A DNA stretch of 64,000 nt. It comes from JANYHF01 sp031367715. Lineage in GTDB: Bacteria; Pseudomonadota; Alphaproteobacteria; Rhizobiales; Hyphomicrobiaceae. This document shows positions 1-7,713 of the stretch, one piece after another. Location: the NCBI GenBank assembly GCA_031367715.1, contig JANLQJ010000129.1, forward strand, positions 1 through 64,000. The letters are read 5' to 3'. Made by a program: the position numbers and the translations under genes. The notes under the pieces are model-generated. The model worked only from the letters and a program-made list of their open reading frames with translations, was not told the DNA's origin and made no database searches. Position 1 is the stretch's first letter; the number at the start of each line of letters is the position of its first letter.

Positions 1-14
1 GGAACCCCGAAAAA

Positions 15-167
15 TCGTCATCCCGGCGAAGGCCGGGACCCGTCCAAGTCGATGCGAGGCACTCAGGACGTACGCGGTAAGCCTCTGTTTCAAAGCACTG
101 TTTCCGAATTGCCAACTGCTGCAGGTCCCGATGGTTGGACAGGTCCCGGCCTTCGCCGGGATGACGA
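15..167. repeat. Perfect 26-bp inverted repeat with 101-bp spacer
   Basis: Arms at 15-40 and 142-167 are exact reverse complements (TCGTCATCCCGGCGAAGGCC and onward). The arm is built on the CATCCCGGCGAAGGCCGGGA core found in REP-like palindromes of rhizobial genomes. The spacer holds no gene. It is probably an intergenic REP-type element rather than a simple terminator, because the arms are far apart and no T-run follows. Confidence 0.75.
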
Positions 168-627
168 AGAATCGGAAACCATTTGAATGAGTCAGAACAC
201 TAGCTACGCGGCAAGCTCTTGGACGGGCGCACTGCTGTGCGCCCCTACGCTTGCGAGCACGAGTCAAACGATAGGTTGGACGGTATTGGACGTACCATCC
301 TCGATTGACGCAGCACATCCGAGTTGCCAATTGCCAAGGCGATTCGATGCACGACAGGTGGCGATGCTCGACACTTCTGCGATAGGCAGAACATGCCCAC
401 CCGTTGCGCGCAGCGCAAAAAGATTGAGGGCGGGGACCGGTGTTCGGCGAACGGTCCAGAACATCGGCCGTTGCACCCCTCATCCGTCGCCCAATACTTT
501 TTGCGCCACCGCGCAAGGCGCGCCACCTTCTCCCTTTGGGAGCAGGAAGACGGCGGCAACTCCGAGCGGTGCATTGAATCGCCCGGCAATTGCTCGGCGG
601 CTCCATTTCAACTTGTCAGTCCATCCT
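168..627. other. Gene-poor stretch upstream of zur
   Basis: I see no convincing gene here. The open frames on both strands lack a recognisable protein. A small hairpin (GGGCGCAC/GTGCGCCC) lies around 229-247. About 473-552 reads like the rhizobial intergenic palindrome with a CACCCCTCATCC start and a CCACCTTCTCCC half. The rest is unremarkable and may hold the zur promoter at its right edge. Confidence 0.5.
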
Positions 628-646
628 GATGATATACTATTACATC
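628..646. promoter_or_regulatory. Candidate Zur operator
   Basis: A 19-bp imperfect palindrome of the form GATGnnATAnTATnnCATC is centred on 637, 22 bases before the zur start. Its AT-rich core in GC-rich DNA and its place ahead of zur-znuCBA fit a Fur-family (Zur) box and autoregulation. The match is to general shape, not to a tested site. Confidence 0.5.
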
Positions 647-667
647 CGTGTCACAACGGAGGTGTTC

Positions 668-1186
668 ATGGCCGCCCGCCTGCTCCAGCCCGACGTCCTG
701 CAAGGCCTGATCGCAGGCATGGCCAAGCGCACCATCGCGGCGCTGGAACGCGCCCGGGTGCATTGCGTCGCCCACGGAGAACCGCTCGCCGCAATGCCGC
801 AGCTGGTGTTTGCCCTGCTCAGTCAGCAGTCCCGCCCGGTCGGCGCCTACGAACTCATTGACGACATCTCCCGGCTGGTCGGCCGTCCGGTCAAGCCGCC
901 GACCATCTATCGCGCCATCGATCAGCTACTCGAGCGCAAACTGATCGCGCGCCTGGCCTCGCGCAATGCCTTCGTTGCCTGCGCGCATCCTGGCCACCGG
1001 CACGATTGCGTGCTGTTGGTGTGCGACCGCTGCGGGCGCACCGCCGAGTTGGAAGACCAGAAGCTGGACCGCCTGATTCTCGCCGATGCGCGCCGTTCCG
1101 GTTTCGAGCCGCGCCACCGCACGCTCGAAGTCGAGGGCACTTGCCACGCCTGCCAACCATCGGCACACGGCGGAGGAAAATCATGA
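668..1186 (+). CDS. zur: Fur-family transcriptional regulator, Zur-type
   Basis: This 172-residue protein is a Fur-superfamily repressor, most likely the zinc sensor Zur. The N-terminal winged helix spans about residues 15-95 (VKPPTIYRAIDQLLERKLI is the recognition-helix region). The dimerisation domain carries HPGHRHDC and two CxxC pairs, C119/C122 and C159/C162, which normally hold structural zinc. The chosen ATG has GGAGG at 658-662, five bases upstream. An open frame continues upstream but has no better start. The stop overlaps the znuC start (ATGA). Being first in an operon with znuCBA points to zinc rather than iron or manganese. When zinc is ample it should bind a palindrome just upstream and shut off the operon. 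Mur is a less likely alternative. Confidence 0.85.
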   Translation: MAARLLQPDVLQGLIAGMAKRTIAALERARVHCVAHGEPLAAMPQLVFALLSQQSRPVGAYELIDDISRLVGRPVKPPTIYRAIDQLLERKLIARLASRNAFVACAHPGHRHDCVLLVCDRCGRTAELEDQKLDRLILADARRSGFEPRHRTLEVEGTCHACQPSAHGGGKS

Positions 1187-1950
1187 GCAGCATCGCCGCC
1201 CTGCCGCAGGTGCGCGGCGCCATCAGCATCGACAATCTCACGGTGGCCTATGATCGCGTGCCGGCGGTACATCATCTCTCGGGTGGCTTTGCCGCCGGCA
1301 GCCTGACCGCCATTGTCGGCCCGAATGGCGCGGGCAAAAGCACGCTGCTGAACGCCATTGCCGGCGCGGTGGCGGCCGACGAGGGCGCCATCACGATCAC
1401 CGGCGTCGCGCAGCGGCGCATCGCCTATCTGCCGCAACGGGCAACGATCGATCAGACCTTTCCGATCAGCGTCTATGATGCCGTGTCGCTCGGGCTTTGG
1501 CATGAAACCGGCATCTTTGGCGGCGTCGGCGCTTCCGGCCGGGCGCGGGCCAACGCCGCGCTGGCCGCGCTCGGCCTTGCGGGGCTGGGCAACCGCCCAA
1601 TCGGCAATCTCTCGGTCGGGCAATTCCAGCGCGTACTCTTTGCGCGTCTCATATTGCAGGATGCCGGGCTGATCCTGCTCGATGAACCGTTCGCTGGCCT
1701 CGATACACCGACCACGTCCGATTTGATGCGCCAGATCGCCGATTGGCATGGCGAGGGGCGCACCATCATTGCCGTGCTGCATGATCTTGCGCAGGTGCGG
1801 CAGTGGTTTCCCGACACACTGTTGATGTCCAAGGCCCGGATCGCCTGGGGGACGACGCGCGAGGTGTTGACGCCGGCCAATCTGGCGCTGGCGGGATATC
1901 TGGTCGAGCCCGCGGCGGGTCCGGTTCTGGTTGCAGGAGGCCGCGCGTGA
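1183..1950 (+). CDS. znuC: Zinc/manganese ABC transporter ATP-binding protein
   Basis: This 255-residue protein is the cytoplasmic ATPase that powers zinc import through ZnuB. It shows Walker A GPNGAGKST (46-54), signature LSVGQ (143-147), Walker B LILLDEP (163-169) and the switch histidine in VLHDL. Length is normal for the family. The start overlaps zur by four bases (ATGA) and has GGAGG at about 1172-1176. The stop overlaps the GTG start of znuB, so translation of all three is probably coupled. Manganese specificity cannot be excluded from the ATPase alone, but the zur partner favours zinc. Confidence 0.88.
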   Translation: MSSIAALPQVRGAISIDNLTVAYDRVPAVHHLSGGFAAGSLTAIVGPNGAGKSTLLNAIAGAVAADEGAITITGVAQRRIAYLPQRATIDQTFPISVYDAVSLGLWHETGIFGGVGASGRARANAALAALGLAGLGNRPIGNLSVGQFQRVLFARLILQDAGLILLDEPFAGLDTPTTSDLMRQIADWHGEGRTIIAVLHDLAQVRQWFPDTLLMSKARIAWGTTREVLTPANLALAGYLVEPAAGPVLVAGGRA

Positions 1951-2840
1951 GCCTCTATCACCTGCTGTTCGAGCCGTTTTTCGCCTATGGCTTCATGCGC
2001 CGCGCGCTGGTTGCCTGCCTCGCTTTGTCGCTGGGTTGCGGGCCGATCGGCGTGCTGCTGGTGCTGCGCCGCATGAGCCTGATGGGCGATGCCATGTCGC
2101 ACGCCATCCTGCCGGGCGCGGCCATCGCGTTCCTGATCGCCGGCCTGTCGCTGCCGGCCATGAGCCTTGGCGGGCTGATCGCTGGGCTGTGCGTGGCGCT
2201 GGCGGCCGGCGCGGTATCGCGGGCGACCAAGCTCAGGGAAGACGCCAGCCTGGCCGGTTTCTACCTCACCAGCCTGGCGCTCGGTGTGCTGATTGTCTCG
2301 GCACGCGGCTCCAATGTCGATCTGCTGCATGTGCTGTTCGGCAGCATTCTCTCGGTCGACGCCCCGGCGCTGATGCTGGTCGCAGGCATCAGCAGTATCA
2401 CGCTGTTGACGCTGGCGGTGATCTTCCGCCCCCTGATTGTCGAATGCTTCGATCCGGGATTCTTGCGCGCGGTCGGCGGCTCGGGACAACTCTATCACGG
2501 GTTGTTCCTGGGGCTGGTGGTGCTCAATCTGGTGGCTGGATTCCAGTCGCTGGGCAGCCTGATGGCGGTCGGGCTGATGATGCTGCCGGCAGCTGCGGCA
2601 CGGCTGTGGGCGCGCGATATCGCCGGCCTGTTCTGGGTCGCCTGCCTGATCGCGGTCTTGTCGGGCTATCTTGGTCTGTTGGCGTCCTATCATCTGAGCA
2701 CGGCATCGGGGCCATCGATCATCCTGGTGGCGGGCCTGATCTATTTCGGCTCGATCGTGTTTGGCCGCAATGGCGGCCTGATCCAGCGTTACTTCCCGCC
2801 ACCGCATTTTCACAATCAGCCAGCGGAGCATCGGCATTGA
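1947..2840 (+). CDS. znuB: Zinc ABC transporter permease
   Basis: This 297-residue integral membrane protein of the ABC-3 family forms the channel of the ZnuABC importer. It has about eight hydrophobic segments and the cytoplasmic motif RRMSLMGDAMSHAILPG near residues 30-50, which contacts the ATPase. The GTG start overlaps the znuC stop, with AGGAGG at 1935-1940. The C-terminus is rich in histidine (HFHNQPAEHRH), which could bind metal at the membrane face; that role is inference. About 250 non-coding bases separate it from znuA. Confidence 0.88.
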   Translation: MSLYHLLFEPFFAYGFMRRALVACLALSLGCGPIGVLLVLRRMSLMGDAMSHAILPGAAIAFLIAGLSLPAMSLGGLIAGLCVALAAGAVSRATKLREDASLAGFYLTSLALGVLIVSARGSNVDLLHVLFGSILSVDAPALMLVAGISSITLLTLAVIFRPLIVECFDPGFLRAVGGSGQLYHGLFLGLVVLNLVAGFQSLGSLMAVGLMMLPAAAARLWARDIAGLFWVACLIAVLSGYLGLLASYHLSTASGPSIILVAGLIYFGSIVFGRNGGLIQRYFPPPHFHNQPAEHRH

Positions 2841-3091
2841 AAGATCGTCGCCGAGCCTGCGCCGCGGAGTTCTCCTCGCCCCCTCGTGACGCAGACACGT
2901 GTCCGCCCCGCGCAGCCGCTGTTGCCGCAAGAGCCGGGCGGGCGGCGAGGGGAGGGGGCTGGCTCCGTCCTCGTCTCACCTGCACCCGAGCCAGCTCCCG
3001 CCCCTCAACCGGCCGTTGTTCCACCACGCTATCGCGCGTCGGCGGCCGCGTTCTCCGCGTCAAAACGGGGAGACGAAGGAGCGCAGTCGCA
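2841..3091. other. GC-rich spacer between znuB and znuA
   Basis: No gene is supported. The stretch contains loosely complementary runs (CTCCTCGCCCCCTCG near 2870 and GGCGAGGGGAGGGGG near 2943) that could fold into a large GC hairpin between znuB and znuA. Such a structure could stabilise or attenuate the message. The long open frame that crosses it in the znuA frame has no recognisable protein content. Confidence 0.4.
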
Positions 3092-3967
3092 TTGCTATTG
3101 GTGCTCGTCCTGTTTCCCACGCTGCTCACAGCCGCCCCGCTCAAGATCGTCGCCAGCTTCTCGATCCTGGCCGACATGGTGCGCCAGGTTGCCGGCCCAT
3201 ATGCCGAAGTCATCTCGCTGGTCGGCCCCGGCGGCGATGCGCATACCTTCGATCCGTCCCCGGCCGATGCCGCCAAGCTTACCGGCGCCAACCTCGTCAT
3301 CGTCAACGGCCTTGGCCTGGACGGCTGGATTGAGCGGCTGGCGGCATCGGCCGAGTTCAAGGGCAAGATCGTGGTTGCCAGCATGGACGTTTCACCGCGC
3401 GTCGTGACCGGGAGCGACGGCGGCAGCGGCCGGCTGGTGTTTGATCCGCATGCCTGGCAGGACCCGCGCAATGGCGGGTTGTATGTGCGCGCCATCGAAT
3501 TTGCGCTGAAACAGGCCAATCCGGCCAACGCCGCCGACTATACTCAGGCTGCGGACAGACTTGCCACCGCACTCGAAGCGCTCGACGCCAGCACGCGCGC
3601 GCGGCTGGCGGCGATCCCGCCGGACAAGCGCAAAATCATCACCAGCCACGACGCCTTTGGCTATTTCGGCCGCGCCTATGGCGTCGAACTGCTCGCTCCC
3701 GAAGGCATCAGCACCGACCAGGAGCCGTCGGCGCGGGCGGTGGCGCGCCTGATCGACCAGATCCGGGCCAGGCACATCCGTGCGGTGTTCATCGAAAACA
3801 TGGCCAACCCGCGCCTGATCGAAACCATCCGCCGCGACACCGGCGTCCCCGACGGTGGCACGCTCTACTCCGACGCCCTGTCGTCGCCGGACGGCCCGGC
3901 GCCGACCTATCTGGCAATGTTGCGTTACAACATCGATAAACTGCTCGACGCGATGAAGGGGAATTGA
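3092..3967 (+). CDS. znuA: Zinc ABC transporter periplasmic binding protein
   Basis: This is a cluster-9 (TroA/ZnuA) metal-binding lipid-free periplasmic protein of about 291 residues. A hydrophobic signal sequence ends near LLTAA, followed by PLKIVASFSILADMV. The four expected metal ligands are visible: H51 (GDAHTFDPSP), H120 (FDPHAWQDP), H186 (ITSHDAFGYF) and D261 (LYSDALS). It lacks the long His/Asp-rich loop of some zinc-specific members. The start is uncertain: the open frame runs far upstream without an ATG, and I chose TTG at 3092 because AAGGAG lies at 3076-3081. GTG at 3101 is the alternative. It follows znuB at the end of the importer genes and is seven bases ahead of the HupE-like gene. 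Confidence 0.85.
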   Translation: MLLVLVLFPTLLTAAPLKIVASFSILADMVRQVAGPYAEVISLVGPGGDAHTFDPSPADAAKLTGANLVIVNGLGLDGWIERLAASAEFKGKIVVASMDVSPRVVTGSDGGSGRLVFDPHAWQDPRNGGLYVRAIEFALKQANPANAADYTQAADRLATALEALDASTRARLAAIPPDKRKIITSHDAFGYFGRAYGVELLAPEGISTDQEPSARAVARLIDQIRARHIRAVFIENMANPRLIETIRRDTGVPDGGTLYSDALSSPDGPAPTYLAMLRYNIDKLLDAMKGN

Positions 3968-3973
3968 CGTGGC

Positions 3974-4600
3974 ATGAGAGCGACCGAGACCAGGGAACCG
4001 CGCCGCGATGCCGCAACTTGGACGGCCTTGGTGCTGGCGGCCGCAACGATAGCGTTGCTCGCGGCGACACCCGCCTTCGCCCATGCCGGCGGCACGCTGA
4101 ACGGCTTTGTCAGCGGCTTTGCGCATCCGATCCTCGGGCCCGATCATCTGCTGGCTATGTTCGCGGTTGGCATCTGGGGCGCGCAGATCGGCGGGCGCGC
4201 GCTCTGGGAGCTGCCGGTGGTCTTTCCACTGATCATGTCGGTGGGCGGCATGCTCGGCATCGCCGGGGTGCCGCTGCCGCATGTGGAGTTGCTGGTGGGA
4301 CTCTCCGTTCTGATACTGGGCGCCGCCATCGCGACAGCCTGGAAACCGGTTGAAATTGTCGCGGTGGCCGTGGTCGGGCTGTTCGCGATCTTCCACGGCC
4401 ATGCGCATGGCGTCGAACTCCCCAAGGCCGCCGATCCCGCGGCCTACGGCATTGGCTTTGTGTCGGCGACCGGCCTCATCCACGTCGCTGGCATCGGCTT
4501 TGGACTGCTGCTCGGGCGCGCGCTCAATGGCATGGCCGGGCGCGCCGCCGGGACGCTGATTGCAGCCTGCGGCCTCTATTTCCTGGCGCGCCTGTCATGA
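3974..4600 (+). CDS. HupE/UreJ-family metal permease
   Basis: This 208-residue membrane protein has a signal-like first segment ending near AFAHAGG and about six further hydrophobic segments. The family signature HPILGPDHLLAM is at residues 51-62, and a second histidine cluster, FHGHAHG, lies near residue 140. HupE/UreJ proteins are secondary carriers usually linked to nickel or cobalt for hydrogenase or urease. Neither enzyme is encoded nearby. Its position seven bases after znuA in a zur-led operon suggests a role in zinc (or cobalt/nickel) handling under zinc limitation; this is inference. The stop overlaps the next start (ATGATG). Confidence 0.8.
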   Translation: MRATETREPRRDAATWTALVLAAATIALLAATPAFAHAGGTLNGFVSGFAHPILGPDHLLAMFAVGIWGAQIGGRALWELPVVFPLIMSVGGMLGIAGVPLPHVELLVGLSVLILGAAIATAWKPVEIVAVAVVGLFAIFHGHAHGVELPKAADPAAYGIGFVSATGLIHVAGIGFGLLLGRALNGMAGRAAGTLIAACGLYFLARLS

Positions 4601-5322
4601 TGCCGCTGCCCGCCCACATCATCGCGCCGCAATACTCCGTGTTCGACAACGGCGCGCTGCATGCGCTGTTGACGCTGCCATTGGCGGTGCCGCTGTTGGC
4701 GCTCGGGCTCGCGCTCGGGCGCTTGGGGTGGCGCATGGCGGCGCTGGGTGGCGCGCTCGGCCTGGCGGGTTTTGCCGGGGCCACGCTGTGCTGGCCGGCA
4801 GCCGCAATGCCGTTGGCCGCCTTCATGACGCCGCTGGCGTTCCTGGCCGCAGGTTGTGCGCTGCTGGCGGGCGGCACACGCTATGCCGCCTGGATCGCAC
4901 TGATCGCGGCGGTCGGCATTGGCAAACATGCCGGCCTGCTCAGCCGCAGCGAAGACGCCGGCAGCATGTTTGCGTTCGGCACCATGGTCGGTGGCGCCGA
5001 GATCGTGTTCTTCCCGGCGCTGCTGATGGCGCGCTATGGGCGCCCCTGGATGCTCATCCCGGCGCGCATCGCGGCGAGCTGGTTGCTGGCGATTGGTGTG
5101 ATGTTCTTGGGGCTTTCGCTGCGCCCGCTTCCCACCGGATCGACCGTCGTGACGGAAACGCCGGCCCAGCTCGCCGCCTGTCCTGGCCCGCACAAGCACG
5201 GCGTGAACGGCGAGTTCATCTGCCTGCCGATCGATCCAAAGGAAGCGACGCCGAACCTCCGGAAGTACGATAACAAGCCGCCGGTGCTGGACCTCGATGC
5301 GCCCAAGGGCGGGGTGCCGTAA
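4597..5322 (+). CDS. Unrecognised multi-spanning membrane protein in the znu operon
   Basis: I do not recognise this 241-residue protein. The first ~185 residues hold five or six hydrophobic segments. Polar loop residues include GKHAGLLSRSEDAG and a GGAEIVFFPALLMARYG stretch. A soluble tail of about 55 residues follows, with GPHKHGVNGEFICLPIDP. The start overlaps the HupE-like gene by four bases, so the two are probably translated together and may form a complex. The C-terminal HKH and single cysteine could touch metal, but this is only a suggestion. It could be a distant HupE paralogue, although it lacks the HPxxxxDH signature. Confidence 0.7.
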   Translation: MMPLPAHIIAPQYSVFDNGALHALLTLPLAVPLLALGLALGRLGWRMAALGGALGLAGFAGATLCWPAAAMPLAAFMTPLAFLAAGCALLAGGTRYAAWIALIAAVGIGKHAGLLSRSEDAGSMFAFGTMVGGAEIVFFPALLMARYGRPWMLIPARIAASWLLAIGVMFLGLSLRPLPTGSTVVTETPAQLAACPGPHKHGVNGEFICLPIDPKEATPNLRKYDNKPPVLDLDAPKGGVP

Positions 5323-5326
5323 TGGG

Positions 5327-5422
5327 CGTAGGTTGGGTCAAGCGTCTTCGCGCGACCCAACATTTCGCCACAAGCACCGCCCGTGGACTGTTGGGTCGCG
5401 CAAGAGCTTGACCCAACCTACG
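5327..5422. repeat. Nested inverted repeat of the GTAGGTTGGGTCAAG family
   Basis: Outer arms 5327-5343 and 5406-5422 are perfect 17-bp complements (CGTAGGTTGGGTCAAGC). Inner arms 5350-5362 and 5389-5401 (GCGCGACCCAACA) are perfect 13-bp complements. It sits between two convergent genes, so it may also end transcription. Related copies occur at 34825-34908 and, decayed, near 49537-49600. Confidence 0.85.
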
Positions 5423-5423
5423 G

Positions 5424-5660
5424 CTACTTTGGCATCGGAGTTGGCCGCTTAAGGGCGTCAGGCTCCAGATCCGGAAACTCTTTGAACAGCGGGTTCATAA
5501 TGTCGCAATATGCGAACCCCATGATTTTGCCAACCGCGCCTCGCAGCCAGAGGAATTCTTCCTCTGTACATTCGGCCTTGGCACGCCAGAGTAGCTGGTT
5601 GAGATCCGCGCCCTGCTTCAGGCACACTGCCACGAACTCGCTCGCCAAGTTATGTTTCAC
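5424..5660 (-). CDS. Small hypothetical protein at the end of the suf cluster
   Basis: This 78-residue, mildly acidic protein has no recognised domain, no signal peptide and no membrane segment. It contains two isolated cysteines (AVCLKQG and FAYCDIM). AAAGGA lies eight bases before the ATG. It follows sufT by 20 bases on the same strand, so it is probably the last gene of the suf transcript. The next downstream structure is a strong inverted repeat. It is believable as a gene because of its spacing and ribosome-binding site, but the function is unknown. Confidence 0.5.
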   Translation of the reverse strand: MKHNLASEFVAVCLKQGADLNQLLWRAKAECTEEEFLWLRGAVGKIMGFAYCDIMNPLFKEFPDLEPDALKRPTPMPK

Positions 5661-5680
5661 GGCGATGGTTCCTTTGGTGC

Positions 5681-6103
5681 CTAAAACATATTCAGCGCCA
5701 TCTGCGCCTCGTCGGACATGCGGCTCTTGTCCCAGGGCGGGTCGAACACGATTTGGACCGCGACGTCCTGCACGCCGGCGATGGTGCTGACGGCGTTTTT
5801 CACCCAGATCGGCATCTCGCCGGCGACCGGGCAGCCTGGCGAGGTCAGCGTCATGTCAATGGCGACGTTGCGTTCACCGTCGACGTCCACCTTGTAGATC
5901 AGGCCGAGCTCGTAGATGTCGGCGGGGATCTCGGGATCGTAGACGGTTTTCAGCGCCGCCACGATATCGGCGGTCAGCCGGTCAAGTTCCTCGGCCGGCA
6001 ATGACGGCGCCGAGACAGCCGTCTGCGGCGGCGGCGGCGCGAGGTCGGCGGCGGCCGGGTCGATTTCGCTTTCATTCTCAGTCTTTGTCATGCCTTGGAT
6101 CAT
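5681..6103 (-). CDS. sufT: SUF system Fe-S assembly protein SufT (MIP18/DUF59 family)
   Basis: This 140-residue protein begins with a Pro/Ala-rich leader of about 40 residues and continues with a MIP18/DUF59 domain (LKTVYDPEIPADIYELGLIY, then TSPGCPVAGEMP with the conserved cysteine). SufT-type proteins help mature Fe-S proteins in the cytoplasm. It lies six bases after sufS on the same strand, which supports a suf role. The ATG at 6103 was kept. An in-frame ATG at 6091 is possible, but an AAGG lies too close to it. Confidence 0.85.
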   Translation of the reverse strand: MIQGMTKTENESEIDPAAADLAPPPPQTAVSAPSLPAEELDRLTADIVAALKTVYDPEIPADIYELGLIYKVDVDGERNVAIDMTLTSPGCPVAGEMPIWVKNAVSTIAGVQDVAVQIVFDPPWDKSRMSDEAQMALNMF

Positions 6104-6109
6104 ATCACG

Positions 6110-7336
6110 TCACGCAAAGAAATCATGCGCTTTGCGCAGCGCTGCGGCAAGGGCGTCGATTTCCGCCTTGGTGTTGTACATGGCGAACGAGGCGCGGCAG
6201 GTGGCCGACACGCCCAGGCGGGTCATCAGCGGCTGCGCGCAGTGGTGGCCCGCCCGTACCGCGATGCCGGAGCGATCGATGATGGTCGCGACATCATGGG
6301 GGTGCAGCCCGTCCATCGAGAACGACACGATCGCGCCCTTGCCACGCGCGCGGCCATGGATTTTCAGGAAATTCAGCTCGCCCAGCCGCTGATGCGCATA
6401 GACGGTAAGGTCCTCCTCGTGCTTGCGGATCGCCTCGCGCCCGGTCTCCATGACGAAGTTCAGCGCTGCGCCCAGGCCGATCGCCGGCACGATCGAGGGT
6501 GTCCCGGCCTCGAACTTGTGCGGCGGCGTGCCATAGGTGACATTCTCGGTTGTCACACTCTCGATCATCTCGCCGCCGCCCATATAAGGTGGCATGGCGT
6601 CGAGATGCTTGCGTTTGGCCCACAATACGCCAATGCCGGATGGTCCGTACACCTTGTGGCCGGTAAAGACGTAGAAGTCGCAATCGAGGTCCTGCACGTC
6701 GACCGAGAGATGCACTGCGCCCTGGCTGCCGTCGACCAGCACCGGCACGCCCTTGCCATGGGCGATGCGGCAGATGTCCTTGATCGGGTTCACGGTGCCG
6801 AGCACATTCGACATATGCGTGATAGCGACGATGCGCGTGCGTGTCGTGATCAGCTTGTCGAAGGCATCGAGATCCAACTCCCCAACGTCATTGATCGGCG
6901 CCCAGGCGAGGATCGCGCCGCGCCGCTCGCGATGAAAATGCCACGGCACGATGTTGGAATGGTGCTCCATGATCGAGAGCACGATCTCGTCGCCAGCCAC
7001 GATGTTGGCATAGCCGTAGGACGAGGCGACCAGATTGATGGCTTCGGTGGTACCGCGGGTGAAAATAATCTCTTCCGTAGACGGCGCGTTGATGAATTTC
7101 GCCACCGTCGCGCGCGCCTTTTCGTAGGCGTTGGTGGTGGCGTTGGCGAGATAGTGCAGGCCGCGATGCACGTTGGCGTATTCGTAGGTATACGCATGGC
7201 TTATCGCATCGATGACGGCGCGCGGCTTCTGGGCCGAGGCACCATTGTCGAGATAGACCAAGGGCTTGCCATAAACTTCCCGGAACAGGATCGGGAATTC
7301 GGCGCGGACGGCGTTGACGTCGAAGGGGGTGGTCAT
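6110..7336 (-). CDS. sufS: Cysteine desulfurase SufS
   Basis: This 408-residue PLP enzyme removes sulfur from L-cysteine and supplies it as persulfide to the SUF scaffold. The PLP-binding lysine is K228 in FTGHKVYGPSG. The catalytic cysteine is C366 in RAGHHCAQPL, the short-loop form typical of SufS. Length and overall sequence match the group II desulfurases. It is preceded by a small membrane ORF and followed six bases later by sufT. No SufE gene is in the window, so the sulfur-transfer partner must be elsewhere. Confidence 0.93.
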   Translation of the reverse strand: MTTPFDVNAVRAEFPILFREVYGKPLVYLDNGASAQKPRAVIDAISHAYTYEYANVHRGLHYLANATTNAYEKARATVAKFINAPSTEEIIFTRGTTEAINLVASSYGYANIVAGDEIVLSIMEHHSNIVPWHFHRERRGAILAWAPINDVGELDLDAFDKLITTRTRIVAITHMSNVLGTVNPIKDICRIAHGKGVPVLVDGSQGAVHLSVDVQDLDCDFYVFTGHKVYGPSGIGVLWAKRKHLDAMPPYMGGGEMIESVTTENVTYGTPPHKFEAGTPSIVPAIGLGAALNFVMETGREAIRKHEEDLTVYAHQRLGELNFLKIHGRARGKGAIVSFSMDGLHPHDVATIIDRSGIAVRAGHHCAQPLMTRLGVSATCRASFAMYNTKAEIDALAAALRKAHDFFA

Positions 7337-7341
7337 GACTG

Positions 7342-7584
7342 CTATCGAAACCTGTTTCTAGGGTAGAACCAACCCATCCAAGACGGAAATCCTATCGCGC
7401 CGTATGCAAGATACAGCCCTACGACTATTCCGGCAAAAACTGCAGCGCCGACAACGAAATTGAATGGCTTCAACGCCGGATTCTTTTCGACTGACTGTGC
7501 CGATGCCACCGCTGCAATGAACGGAATAGTAATCGCCAGCCAGTTCAGTGTGCCCAAAACCTGCTCAAGAAACCAACTGACCAA
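7342..7584 (-). CDS. Small two-helix membrane protein between sufD and sufS (weak start)
   Basis: This 80-residue open frame encodes two hydrophobic segments (LNWLAITIPFIAAVASA and FVVGAAVFAGIVVGLYLAYG) with a basic C-terminus. I do not recognise it. It ends five bases before sufS. The only available start is TTG at 7584, because the ATG six bases upstream is followed at once by a stop, and no good ribosome-binding site is visible. A strong REP-like hairpin lies just upstream. It may be a real small gene with an unusual start, or a decayed one. Confidence 0.4.
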   Translation of the reverse strand: MVSWFLEQVLGTLNWLAITIPFIAAVASAQSVEKNPALKPFNFVVGAAVFAGIVVGLYLAYGAIGFPSWMGWFYPRNRFR

Positions 7585-7616
7585 CTACATTTTAAGCCCC
7601 GCTCAGCTGCAGCGTC

Positions 7617-7698
7617 AATCGGGGACAGTATACCTATTTCTACGATGACCTATCCAAGCGTGAGGTTCTGAGATGAAATAGGTATACTGTCCCCGATT
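7617..7698. repeat. Perfect 24-bp inverted repeat (GGGGACAGTATACC type)
   Basis: Arms 7617-7640 and 7675-7698 are exact complements (AATCGGGGACAGTATACC and onward), with a 34-base loop. It lies inside the suf operon between sufD and the small membrane ORF. The sequence resembles the REP elements moved by RAYT-type (TnpA-REP) transposases; no such transposase is in the window. The hairpin could trim or stabilise the suf message. A short echo (GCTGTCCCCAATTTATG) follows up to the sufD stop. Confidence 0.8.
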
Positions 7699-7713
7699 TA
7701 CGCTGTCCCCAAT

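Noticed and set aside
187..861. Open frame on the plus strand across the region upstream of zur
   Set aside because: It overlaps zur in another frame, includes the palindromic repeat region, and encodes nothing recognisable; composition fits a GC-rich chance frame.
1473..2930. Long minus-strand open frame opposite znuC-znuB
   Set aside because: High Gln/Arg/His content is typical of the antisense of GC-rich genes; the plus strand carries clear ABC-transporter motifs.
1931..3100. znuA frame extending far upstream of its signal peptide
   Set aside because: The upstream part has no protein family content and overlaps znuB in a different frame; it is open only because of high GC. The gene was started at TTG 3092.
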